A stretch of DNA of 7,100 nt, from positions 1 through 7,100 of the forward strand of contig JAEXTU010000320.1 of NCBI GenBank assembly GCA_023453335.1. Reading direction: 5' to 3'. Position 1 is the first letter of the stretch. Each line of letters begins with the position of its first letter. The position numbers were made by a program, and so were the translations under genes. The DNA comes from Pseudomonadota bacterium (GTDB lineage Bacteria; Desulfobacterota; Desulfovibrionia; Desulfovibrionales; Desulfovibrionaceae). The notes beneath the pieces were generated by a model. The model was not told the origin of the DNA. It made no database searches and saw nothing but the letters and a program-made list of their open reading frames with translations. Shown in pieces: positions 1-6,663 of this stretch.

Positions 1-2
1 GG

Positions 3-161
3 CTCACCGCCATCTCGCTCATGGACCTGGCCCCCTGGCGCGACACGAATCTGCGGGACTCCATTCGGACGTACCTGGTTAGGGAATCCGAAGACAAGAT
101 CCTGTTCGTCCGCTCCGTGGACGAACTGAGGCAGGCGATAGCCGGTCTGGCCCGGGCTTAA
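3..161 (+). CDS. C-terminal end of an unidentified protein (5' partial)
   Basis: An open frame enters from the left edge and ends at a TAA at 159-161, giving the last 52 residues of a protein. The visible tail is mixed in character: it begins LTAISLMDLAPW, then has a charged stretch, and ends in a probable amphipathic helix (SVDELRQAIAGLARA). There is no membrane segment and no catalytic motif. I cannot assign a family from this piece. The orientation and the short distance to the next gene suggest it belongs to the same glycan locus, but that is only context. GC is about 63% by hand count, and it uses codons that are scarce downstream (AGG twice, ATA, GTT, AAT), so it differs in composition from the genes that follow. 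Reality as a coding end is likely from the in-frame run up to the stop and the gene spacing; function is unknown. Confidence 0.6.
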   Translation, partial: LTAISLMDLAPWRDTNLRDSIRTYLVRESEDKILFVRSVDELRQAIAGLARA

Positions 162-213
162 GAGCCGCGGCAATCATCCGATAAGTGAATGAATGATACA
201 GTGGGACGCAACC

Positions 214-217
214 AGGA
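214..217 (+). promoter_or_regulatory. Putative ribosome binding site for the GT-B-like gene (decides start at 228)
   Basis: AGGA at 214-217 lies 10 bases before the ATG at 228. The alternative upstream ATG at 189 has only weak purines in front of it (ATAAGTGA). This favours 228 as the true start, though the site is short and the spacing is at the long end. Confidence 0.4.
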
Positions 218-227
218 CGCAGACGCC

Positions 228-1517
228 ATGCAGACCGTAGACATCCTCTGGCTTGTGGAGCACGTGGACCGCGAGTTCGACGTGGCCTGTGCGGTCACGC
301 ACCTGCTCGCGGCCAGGCACGGCATCCGGGCGGAGGTCCGCCACATCTATCGCGACGCCGCGGCCTGCCTGGAAGGCATGTCCCCTCGGCTGGTGGTGCA
401 TCCCTTCTTCTATTACGCCCAGGGCGCCCTGGCCACCGAGGATTTCACACGCGCCTGGCCCGATGCCGTCCACTTCAACCTGGCCTGGGAAGAGTTGTTC
501 TACCCGGCCAATGCCGCAGTGAAGGCCCCCTCGGACGACTTCGCCCGGGACCGGGTCCTGCACCACGCCTGGGGCGAATTCTTCCGGGACTACCTGGCCA
601 AAGCCGGGGTGGACCCCGCCCGGGTCTTCGTCAACGGCAACCCGGCCTACGGACTCTACCGCGAGCCCTATCGCCGTTTCTACAAGGACCGCGCGTCCCT
701 GGCGGCAGCGCATGGGCTCGATCCAGACCGGTGCTGGGTGTTCATTCCCGAGAACTACCGCTGGGCCTTCGTGTCCGAGGCCAAAATCCGGGGGCTGGCG
801 GCAAAGGGCGGCCGGGTGGAGGACTTCCTGCTCCTGCGCCAGTTCTGCATCGAGTCCCTGGCCGAAGTCCTGCGCTGGAGCGAGGAGGCCGCGGGCCGCA
901 GCGACTGCGAGATCATCTTCCGGCCCCGGCCGGCCACCCATTCCGCGGCCATGGCCGAGTTCCACCGGCAGGCCGTGGGCAAGGCGGACCCCACCCTGCG
1001 CTTCATCAAGCAGGAGTCGGTGCGGGAATGGATTCTTGCCAGCGACCTGGTGCTCTCCTCCATCAGCACCAGCCTCATCGAGGCCGCCGTGGCCGGCAAG
1101 CCGGCCTGCATCCTGGCCCCCCTGCCCATCCCCGGCCCCCTGTACTGCGACTGGTACGACCTGCCCCCCCGCCTCACCACCCGGGAGGATTTCCAGGCCG
1201 CCTGCACCGGCGAACTGCAGTTTCCCGGCCGCCACGCCCTGGGCGAGTGGGCCGAGCGGGAGATGCTCTCCCGCGGCGACCCCATCGCCGGCCTGGCCGG
1301 CATCCTGGCCCGTCTGTTCGCCGCCCTGCCCATGGCCCCGGCCCCGGCCGGACCCCCGGACTGGATAGGGGAGATACGGGACAAGCGCTATTTCAACGAC
1401 GCCACCCACGAGAAGGACGCCTTTGGCCAGGCTGAGGTCCTGCACCGCACCACGGCCTGGGCCGCGGTCCTCGACGGCCCGGCAGCCCGCTCCGCGGCAG
1501 GGGAGGCCCGGCCATGA
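228..1517 (+). CDS. GT-B-like surface carbohydrate biosynthesis protein
   Basis: The protein is 429 residues from the ATG at 228. An in-frame ATG at 189 would add 13 polar residues; I prefer 228 because an AGGA precedes it and the predicted first beta strand (VDILWLVEHVDREFDVA) follows at once. The fold looks like two Rossmann halves (GT-B, as in UDP-GlcNAc 2-epimerase and CDP-glycerol transferase relatives). Visible blocks are NLAWEEL at 84-90, VNGNPAYG at 135-142, ENYRWAF at 175-181, IIFRPRP at 229-235 (place of the RPHP motif of related proteins) and a C-terminal donor-site-like SSISTSLIEAAVAGKPA at 277-293. This pattern fits the poorly characterised 'surface carbohydrate biosynthesis protein' group. 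It has no signal peptide or membrane helix, so it is probably cytoplasmic and transfers or modifies a sugar on a surface glycan. Donor and acceptor cannot be read from sequence. The Ala/Pro-rich tail after about residue 365 is low in motifs. It overlaps the next gene by 4 bases (ATGA). Confidence 0.8.
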   Translation: MQTVDILWLVEHVDREFDVACAVTHLLAARHGIRAEVRHIYRDAAACLEGMSPRLVVHPFFYYAQGALATEDFTRAWPDAVHFNLAWEELFYPANAAVKAPSDDFARDRVLHHAWGEFFRDYLAKAGVDPARVFVNGNPAYGLYREPYRRFYKDRASLAAAHGLDPDRCWVFIPENYRWAFVSEAKIRGLAAKGGRVEDFLLLRQFCIESLAEVLRWSEEAAGRSDCEIIFRPRPATHSAAMAEFHRQAVGKADPTLRFIKQESVREWILASDLVLSSISTSLIEAAVAGKPACILAPLPIPGPLYCDWYDLPPRLTTREDFQAACTGELQFPGRHALGEWAEREMLSRGDPIAGLAGILARLFAALPMAPAPAGPPDWIGEIRDKRYFNDATHEKDAFGQAEVLHRTTAWAAVLDGPAARSAAGEARP

Positions 1518-2356
1518 GCCCGGAGGCCATGAACAAGACCATGGCTCGCTCGGACCTGGCCACCCGCCAAGGCCTCCTGGCTGCGGAGCGGCTGAACGCC
1601 CTGCTGCGTGACCTGCGGGCCAAGGGCCTGGCCCCCTCCTCCTGGCTCGGCACCCTGCCCGGCGACCCCGCCGAGGAGGCCCTGGGCCAGGGCGGCCTGA
1701 CCCAGCGCCTGGGCTACGAGCCCCTGCCCGGCGCGGAGGACGACCTGCGCATCCCCTGGTTCCTTTACTGGGAGGCGGCCTGGGTCCTGCGCCACGCCGA
1801 GCCGCTGCTGCATCCGGGCGCCCGTGTCCTGGACGGCGGGGGCGCGGCCTCGCTGTTCGCCTGCCAGTTGGCCTCCCTGGGCTGCCAGGTGCACGCCGTG
1901 GACATCAACCCCCGGCTGGCCGAACATGGCAACGCCATCGCCCGGGCCATGGGCTGGGACCTGCACTGCCACGCCATGAACCTGGCAGAGCTCGACTTCC
2001 CGGACAACAGCTTCGAGCATGCCTTCTCCATTTGCGTGTTCGAGCACCTGGACCATGACCTGAAACAGGCCGCCCTGGCCGAGATTGCGCGCTGCCTGGC
2101 CCCGGGCGGCACCCTGTCCCTGACCTTCGACTACCGCAACCCGGCCCCGGGCGTGGTGGGCGTCGGCAAGGATCCTCGGCCACGCAACCGCATCTCCAGC
2201 CCGGAGGACGTGCGGCGCGCTTTCCTGTCCACCGGCCGCTTCGAGGTGCTGGGCAATCCCGAGTTCTTGGACAACGGCGAGTCCTACCTGGTGCACCCCG
2301 CCTTCGGGAACACTCCCTATACCTTCGGCTCGCTGTTCCTGCGGAGGCTGCCGTGA
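1514..2356 (+). CDS. Class I SAM-dependent methyltransferase
   Basis: The protein has 280 residues. The ATG overlaps the previous stop in ATGA, and AGGGGAGG at 1499-1506 sits 7 bases upstream, so the start is well supported. A roughly 100-residue N-terminal region without recognisable motifs precedes a Rossmann methyltransferase core. Core elements are motif I VLDGGGAASLF at 105-115, the end of strand 2 with an acidic residue (VHAVDIN, D130) that should bind the SAM ribose, a strand-4 block FEHAFSICVFEHLDH at 167-181, and AEIARCLAPGGTLSLTF at 189-205, the typical helix and PGG turn of the Methyltransf_11/25 type. Motif I is atypical: of the usual DxGxGxG only the Asp and first Gly remain. Within a glycan operon it most likely O- or N-methylates a sugar or a glycan end, but no substrate can be read from the sequence. 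It overlaps the following gene by 4 bases (GTGA). Confidence 0.85.
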   Translation: MSPEAMNKTMARSDLATRQGLLAAERLNALLRDLRAKGLAPSSWLGTLPGDPAEEALGQGGLTQRLGYEPLPGAEDDLRIPWFLYWEAAWVLRHAEPLLHPGARVLDGGGAASLFACQLASLGCQVHAVDINPRLAEHGNAIARAMGWDLHCHAMNLAELDFPDNSFEHAFSICVFEHLDHDLKQAALAEIARCLAPGGTLSLTFDYRNPAPGVVGVGKDPRPRNRISSPEDVRRAFLSTGRFEVLGNPEFLDNGESYLVHPAFGNTPYTFGSLFLRRLP

Positions 2357-3336
2357 CCGCGCCGCACAGCACGGACGCCCCGCTGCTCTCGGTGGTGGTG
2401 TGCACCTACAACCGGGAGGCCCTGCTGTCCCGTTGCCTGGAGAGCCTGCTCGCCCAGGACGAGCCGGGCGTGGACTACGAAATCCTGGTGGTGGACAACA
2501 ATTGCACGGATGGGACCTGCACCCTGGTGGAGGGCTGCAAGGCCCAGGAGCCCCGCCTGCTCCGCGTCATGGAGCCGCGGCAGGGGCTGTCCCACGCACG
2601 CAACTGCGGAGCCGCCGCAGCGCGCGGCCGCTGGCTGGCCTACGTGGACGACGACGCCATGGTCCCCCTGGACTACGTGGCGCGCTGCGCGGACATCATC
2701 GCCCGGCACGCCCCGGACATCCTCGGCGGGCCCATCCTCCCCTACTACACCACCGCCCGGCCGGCCTGGTTCAGGGACAGCTACGAGATTCGCCGTCACA
2801 CCACGCAGACCGGCTTCTCCGCGACCTGCCCGGTGTCGGGCTCCAACTTCGTGATCCGGCGGGAGGTCCTGCTCGGCCTGGGCGGGTTCGACCCGGCCCT
2901 GGGCATGCAGGGATCCACCCCGGGCTACGGCGAGGAGCGCAAGGTCCTGGAGGCCTACCGCGAGAGGACCCCAGCGGCCGAGCAGAAGGTCTACTACGAC
3001 CTGGACCTGCCCGTGTACCACCACGTCCCCCCGCACAAGCTCCGGAGAGCCTACATCCTGGGGCGGTTCTTCGCCGGCGGGGTGACCATGTGCCGGCTCA
3101 AGGGGTACGGCTGGCGAGAGATGGCGCGGCTCCTGTGCCGGGCCCCGGGCCGCCACCTGGCCCACGCCGCCCGCGAGATTCGCCAACACGGCCTCACCGG
3201 GGCCGACTACCTGGACATAGCCCGCCACGCTGTGCTGGACGTCGGCGTGGTCTGCCAATTCATCCGGTCGAAGCTTGCTTCGGCCGCATCCCGCAACACC
3301 GGAGATAAAGGCCATGGCAAGAAGCATCCTGCTTGA
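2353..3336 (+). CDS. Family 2 (GT-A) glycosyltransferase
   Basis: The protein has 327 residues and starts at GTG 2353, which overlaps the methyltransferase stop; GGAGG at 2343-2347 lies 5 bases upstream, so this unusual start codon is credible. It shows the standard GT2 order: LLSVVVCTYNR at 11-21 (nucleotide-binding strand), EILVVDNNCTDGT at 43-55, GLSHARN at 78-84, and YVDDDA at 97-102, the DxD-type metal and nucleotide-sugar site. It continues with GSNFVIRR at 163-170, GGFDPALG at 177-184 and GYGEE at 191-195, which stands where many GT2 enzymes have the catalytic-base G-E-D. The C-terminal 100 residues are basic and amphipathic without clear membrane helices, so it is probably a cytoplasmic or membrane-peripheral enzyme adding one sugar to a glycan chain. 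The donor could be any nucleotide sugar. Its last 23 bases overlap the start of the neuB-like gene, implying coupled translation. Confidence 0.92.
   Translation: MTAPHSTDAPLLSVVVCTYNREALLSRCLESLLAQDEPGVDYEILVVDNNCTDGTCTLVEGCKAQEPRLLRVMEPRQGLSHARNCGAAAARGRWLAYVDDDAMVPLDYVARCADIIARHAPDILGGPILPYYTTARPAWFRDSYEIRRHTTQTGFSATCPVSGSNFVIRREVLLGLGGFDPALGMQGSTPGYGEERKVLEAYRERTPAAEQKVYYDLDLPVYHHVPPHKLRRAYILGRFFAGGVTMCRLKGYGWREMARLLCRAPGRHLAHAAREIRQHGLTGADYLDIARHAVLDVGVVCQFIRSKLASAASRNTGDKGHGKKHPA
3301..3304 (+). promoter_or_regulatory. Ribosome binding site for the neuB-like gene (decides start at 3314)
   Basis: GGAG at 3301-3304 stands 9 bases before ATG 3314, inside the end of the glycosyltransferase gene. 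It supports ATG 3314 over an in-frame TTG at 3275, which would add 13 residues not expected before the NeuB domain. Confidence 0.6.
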
Positions 3337-4369
3337 CGGAAAGCTGGTAGACGAATCTTCCGACTGTTACGTCATCGCCGAGATCGGCCACAACCACCAG
3401 GGCAGCCTGGACACCGCCATGGAACTGGTACGCCAGGCCGCGGAGAGCGGCGCCGATGCGGTGAAGCTCCAGAAACGCGACAATCGGGCCATCTACACCA
3501 AGGCGATGTTCGACAAGCCCTACGAGAACCGCAACAGCTACGGGGATACCTACGGCAAGCACCGGGAGTTCCTGGAGTTCGGCCGCAGCCAGTTCCTGGC
3601 CCTGCGCGACTACGCCAAGGAACTGGGCCTCACCCTGTTCGCCACCGCCTTCGACCAGGGCAGCGCGGATTTCCTGGCCGAGCTGGACATGCCCCTGTTC
3701 AAGATCGCCTCGGGCGACCTCTGGAACCTCCCGCTGCTGCGCCACGTGGCCGCCCTGGGCAAGCCCATGATCATATCCACCGGCGGGGCCGAATTCGCAG
3801 ACGTGCGGCGGGCCGTGGAAGCCATCCTGCCCATCAACCGCCAGTTGGCCGTCCTGCAGTGCACCTCGGGCTACCCCTCGGCCTTCGAGGAGCTCAACCT
3901 GCGGGTCATCGAGACCTACCGCCGGGAATTCCCGGAGTGCGTGGTCGGGCTGTCCGCCCACGACAGCGGCATCGCCATGGCCGTGGTCGCCTACGTGCTG
4001 GGAGGCCGCATCGTTGAGAAGCATTTCACCCTGAACCGGGCCATGCGCGGCACGGACCACGCCTTCTCCCTGGAGCCCGTGGGCCTGCGCAAGATGATCC
4101 GCGACCTGAAACGGACCCGGGTGGCCTTCGGCGACGGGGTCAAGCAGCCCCTGGAGACGGAGAAGGCCCCCCTGACCAAGATGCGCAAGCAGATCGTGGC
4201 CGCCCGCGACCTGCCCGCGGGACATGTGCTGGCCATGGCCGACCTGGGCTTCAAGTCGCCCCTGACCACCGGCCTTCAGCCCTATGACCTGGAGCTGGTC
4301 CTGGGCGCGACCACCGTGGCGCCCTTGTGCGCAGACGATCCGGTCACCGCCGACGCGATCAGGAAGTAG
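3314..4369 (+). CDS. neuB: NeuB-family nonulosonate (sialic-acid-type) synthase, NANS-like
   Basis: The protein has 351 residues, normal for the family. It should condense phosphoenolpyruvate with an aldose (ManNAc-like or a phosphorylated form) to give a 3-deoxy-2-ulosonic acid, using a divalent metal in the cytoplasm. The TIM-barrel domain shows VIAEIGHNHQG at 20-30, the PEP-site block VKLQK at 50-54, FKIASGD at 129-135, LQCTSGYP at 181-188, and the two metal-ligand histidines expected from NeuB structures in LSAHDSG (H216) and VEKHFTL (H237), then GTDHAFSLEP at 246-255. A C-terminal SAF/antifreeze-like domain follows from about residue 290. Blocks such as NSYGDTYGKH (74-83) and LQCTSGYP recall human NANS more than E. 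coli NeuB as I remember them, and SGD replaces the bacterial SGE. The SAF domain has FKSP where many bacterial NeuBs have KRPG. The substrate is therefore open: Neu5Ac, KDN, a legionaminate-like sugar or something else. The start is ATG 3314 with GGAG upstream. Confidence 0.9.
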   Translation: MARSILLDGKLVDESSDCYVIAEIGHNHQGSLDTAMELVRQAAESGADAVKLQKRDNRAIYTKAMFDKPYENRNSYGDTYGKHREFLEFGRSQFLALRDYAKELGLTLFATAFDQGSADFLAELDMPLFKIASGDLWNLPLLRHVAALGKPMIISTGGAEFADVRRAVEAILPINRQLAVLQCTSGYPSAFEELNLRVIETYRREFPECVVGLSAHDSGIAMAVVAYVLGGRIVEKHFTLNRAMRGTDHAFSLEPVGLRKMIRDLKRTRVAFGDGVKQPLETEKAPLTKMRKQIVAARDLPAGHVLAMADLGFKSPLTTGLQPYDLELVLGATTVAPLCADDPVTADAIRK

Positions 4370-4374
4370 CAGCC

Positions 4375-5205
4375 ATGCACGACCTGCCCTCCCCGGATCG
4401 GCTCTTCGTCCTCCCGGACACGGTGGCGGTGGTCACCGGCGCCACCGGAAACCTGGGCCCCCTGTGGATATGCACTCTGGCCGCGGCCGGAGCGCGGGTC
4501 CTCGGGGTGGACCGTCCCGACCCGGCCTGCGAAGCCGGCCTGGCCGAACTGGCCGCGGCCCTCGGGCCGGACCGGTTCCTGGCCGCCCGCGCCGACGTGC
4601 GGGACAAGGAGGCCCTGCACCGCGCCCTGGACTCCTGCACCGGGCGCTTCGGGGCACCCGCGGTGCTGGTGAACAACGCCGGAGTGGACACCCCCCCGGG
4701 CTCCGCGGGGCGGACCTACCGGACCGAGGATGCCCCGGGCGAGGACTTTCGCCTGGTGCTGGAGGTGAACGTCCTGGGACTGTTCCTCTGCTGCCAGGTC
4801 TTCGGCGGGGCCATGGCCGGCCAGGGCAAGGGCTCCATCATCAACATCGGCTCCCTGTACGCCTCGGTGTCCCCGGACCCGCGCCTGTACGAGCATCTGC
4901 CCGCCGACCCGCCCTTCCTCAAGCCGCCGGCCTACGGCGCATCCAAGTCCGCGGCCGCCAACCTGACCCGCTACCTGGCCGCCCACTGGGGACCGCGAGG
5001 GGTGCGGGTCAACACCCTGTCCCCCGGCGGCGTGCTGGGCCGGCAGGACCCCGAGTTCCAGCGAAAATTCTGCGCACGCACCCCCCTGGGACGCATGGCC
5101 CTGCCCGGCGACCTGGCCGGGCCGCTCCTGTTCCTGGCCTCCGAGGCCTCGGCCTACGTCACCGGCCAGGAGCTTCTCGTGGATGGAGGTTTCACGGCAT
5201 GGTAG
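4375..5205 (+). CDS. Classical short-chain dehydrogenase/reductase (SDR), glycan-locus type
   Basis: The protein has 276 residues, and AGGAAG at 4361-4366 sits 8 bases before the ATG. It is a complete NAD(P)-dependent SDR. The nucleotide-binding turn is TGATGNLG (21-28), with D46 at the end of strand 2 suggesting NAD(H) over NADP(H). It also has NNAG at 100-103, N132 in EVNVLG, catalytic S160 in NIGSLY, and the Y187-x-x-x-K191 pair in YGASK, followed by RVNTLSPGGV at 211-220 and a C-terminal VTGQELLVDGG. The catalytic tetrad N-S-Y-K is intact, so it should be active in interconverting a hydroxyl and a carbonyl. The SLYASVSPDPRLYE stretch after the catalytic Ser recalls SDRs of flagellin-glycan and legionaminate loci (PtmA-like), from memory. 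Its place between neuB-like and neuA-like genes argues for a sugar or sugar-acid substrate. It is unlikely to be fatty-acid FabG, given the inserted segment between Ser and Tyr and the context. It overlaps the next gene by 7 bases. Confidence 0.9.
   Translation: MHDLPSPDRLFVLPDTVAVVTGATGNLGPLWICTLAAAGARVLGVDRPDPACEAGLAELAAALGPDRFLAARADVRDKEALHRALDSCTGRFGAPAVLVNNAGVDTPPGSAGRTYRTEDAPGEDFRLVLEVNVLGLFLCCQVFGGAMAGQGKGSIINIGSLYASVSPDPRLYEHLPADPPFLKPPAYGASKSAAANLTRYLAAHWGPRGVRVNTLSPGGVLGRQDPEFQRKFCARTPLGRMALPGDLAGPLLFLASEASAYVTGQELLVDGGFTAW
5185..5190 (+). promoter_or_regulatory. Ribosome binding site for the aldehyde dehydrogenase gene (decides start at 5199)
   Basis: GGAGGT at 5185-5190, 8 bases before ATG 5199, is a near-perfect Shine-Dalgarno located inside the end of the SDR gene. 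It fixes the ALDH start even though the same frame stays open for more than 900 bases upstream through the SDR gene. Confidence 0.75.
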
Positions 5206-6662
5206 AATTGCCCTTCATTCCCAACCGGGTGGACAATGCCCCCCGCCCCGCCGCCGCGGGCGGGGAGTTCGTCAAGCACGACCCGGCCACCGGCGCGCCC
5301 CAGGCCCTGGCGGCCCGTTCCGGGGCCGCGGACGTGGAGGCCGCCGTGGCGTCGGCCCGGGCGGCTTGGCCAGGCTGGGGCGGGTTGACCCCGGTACGCC
5401 GGGGCGACATCCTCTTCGACCTGGCCGACATCCTGAAACGGGACAGGGAAGAGGTGGCCTCCACCGTGCACCGCGAGACCGGCAAATCCATGCGCGATGC
5501 CCTAGGGGAGACCGACGGGGCCATCGCCCTGGGCCGGTTCATGGCCGGGGAGGGCCGCCGCTCCTATGGCCGGACCACCACCAGCGCCATGTCCAACCGC
5601 CAGGCCATGACCATCCGCCAACCCCTGGGCGTGGCCGGGCTCATCATCGCGGCCAACACCCCTATCGCCAACGTGGCCTGGAAGGTCTTCCCCGCCCTGG
5701 CCTGCGGCAATACCGCGGTGCTCAAGGCCGCGGAAGACACCCCGGCCACCGCCGACGTGTTCACCCGCAAGGCCGCCGAGGCCGGACTGCCGCCCGGGGT
5801 CCTCAACGTGATCCAGGGCCTGGGCCGGGAGGCGGGGGCGCCCCTGGTCGAACACCCCGGGGTGGACGTGGTGAGCTTCACCGGCTCCACCGCCGTGGGC
5901 CGCAGCATCCACCAGGCCGCAGGGCAACGCCTGGCGAAGATCTTCCTGGAGATGGGGGGCAAAAACCCCTTCATCGTGTGCGACGACGCGGACCTGGAGC
6001 AGGCCCTGCGCTGGGCCTTGCTCTCAGCCTTCAGCAACGCAGGGCAGCGCTGTGCCTCGGCCAGCCGCATCATCGTGTTCGAGTCGGTCTACGAACAGTT
6101 CCGCGACGAGTTTGTGCGCCGGGCCCTGGCCCTCAAGGTGGGCTCCGGGGACGGCGACGACCTGGGCCCGGTCATCAACGCCCGCCAACTCGAAACCATG
6201 CTCGGGGCCGTGGCCTCGGCCGAACAGGCCGGGGCTCGGATCCTGTGCGGCGGTAAACGGCTGGCCGGGCCGGCCTGGGAAGGCGGGTACTTCCTGGCCC
6301 CCACGGTCATCGAGGATGCCGACCCGGACGCGGGGATATCCCGCGTCGAGTTGTTCGGGCCCATCACCTGCCTGTACCGGGCTCAGGACTTCGCTCACGC
6401 CATGGCCCTGGCCAACGACTGCGACTACGGCCTCACCGCCTGCATCCACACCTCCAGCGTGCACCGGGCCCAGGCCTTCGTGGCCGGCATCCAGGCGGGG
6501 GTCGCCTCGGTCAACGCCGGCACCTACGGCAGCGAGCCCCACATGCCCTTCGGCGGGCTCAAACTCTCGGGAAACGGCCTGCGCGAGCCCGGCACCGAGG
6601 CCCTGGACGTGTACTCCGACTGGAAGACCGTCTACCTCAACCACTTCCCGGAAAAGGCCTGA
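5199..6662 (+). CDS. NAD(P)-dependent aldehyde dehydrogenase (ALDH superfamily)
   Basis: The protein has 487 residues, the usual length for the superfamily, and oxidises an aldehyde to a carboxylate. All key positions are present: catalytic Cys C285 in SNAGQRCASAS, general base E251 in LEMGGKNPF, oxyanion Asn N153 in AANTPIAN, cofactor Lys K176 in VLKAAEDTP, the FTGSTAVG coenzyme loop at 227-234, the ELFGP motif with E384, and a C-terminal MPFGGLKLSGNG block at 449-460. The usual PWN around the oxyanion Asn is AAN here, a departure from typical betaine- or acetaldehyde-type ALDHs that may reflect a different substrate. It has no signal peptide, so it is cytoplasmic. It follows the SDR with a 7-base overlap and precedes the neuA-like gene by 1 base. 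The pair could oxidise an alcohol to an aldehyde and then an acid, or act on separate steps. The natural substrate cannot be told from sequence; a general aldehyde-detoxifying role is possible but poorly fits the operon. Confidence 0.93.
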   Translation: MVELPFIPNRVDNAPRPAAAGGEFVKHDPATGAPQALAARSGAADVEAAVASARAAWPGWGGLTPVRRGDILFDLADILKRDREEVASTVHRETGKSMRDALGETDGAIALGRFMAGEGRRSYGRTTTSAMSNRQAMTIRQPLGVAGLIIAANTPIANVAWKVFPALACGNTAVLKAAEDTPATADVFTRKAAEAGLPPGVLNVIQGLGREAGAPLVEHPGVDVVSFTGSTAVGRSIHQAAGQRLAKIFLEMGGKNPFIVCDDADLEQALRWALLSAFSNAGQRCASASRIIVFESVYEQFRDEFVRRALALKVGSGDGDDLGPVINARQLETMLGAVASAEQAGARILCGGKRLAGPAWEGGYFLAPTVIEDADPDAGISRVELFGPITCLYRAQDFAHAMALANDCDYGLTACIHTSSVHRAQAFVAGIQAGVASVNAGTYGSEPHMPFGGLKLSGNGLREPGTEALDVYSDWKTVYLNHFPEKA

Positions 6663-6663
6663 C

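Noticed and set aside
153..171. Possible terminator hairpin just after the first stop codon
   Set aside because: Only a 4-base stem (GGCT/AGCC) and a short GCCGCGGC palindrome are present, with no T-run after them. This is not enough for an intrinsic terminator.
186..200. GAATGAATGATACA as a short repeat and -10-like promoter element
   Set aside because: There is no matching -35 box at 16-18 bases and the repeat is only two 4-base units. It could be chance in the one AT-richer spot.
174..1445. Long open frame of 423 codons on the minus strand
   Set aside because: It is antisense to the GT-B-like gene, Gly/Val/Ala-rich with no recognisable motif, and typical of stop-poor antisense frames in high-GC DNA. 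The plus-strand gene carries clear family blocks.
3275..3313. Upstream TTG start for the NeuB-like gene
   Set aside because: The added residues resemble no NeuB N-terminus. ATG 3314 has a GGAG at a suitable distance and leads straight into the family's N-terminal region.
2317..3327. Minus-strand open frame of 336 codons
   Set aside because: It is antisense to the GT2 gene, has no motif and shows a shadow-frame composition. The same holds for the other minus-strand frames at 1388-2296, 3260-4225, 4282-4986 and 6024-6737.
4284..5198. In-frame upstream extension of the ALDH (792 codons in all)
   Set aside because: The extension lies over the SDR gene and reads as Arg/Pro/Gly-rich out-of-frame sequence. 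The SDR frame has an intact catalytic set, and a strong GGAGGT precedes ATG 5199. It is not a fusion protein.
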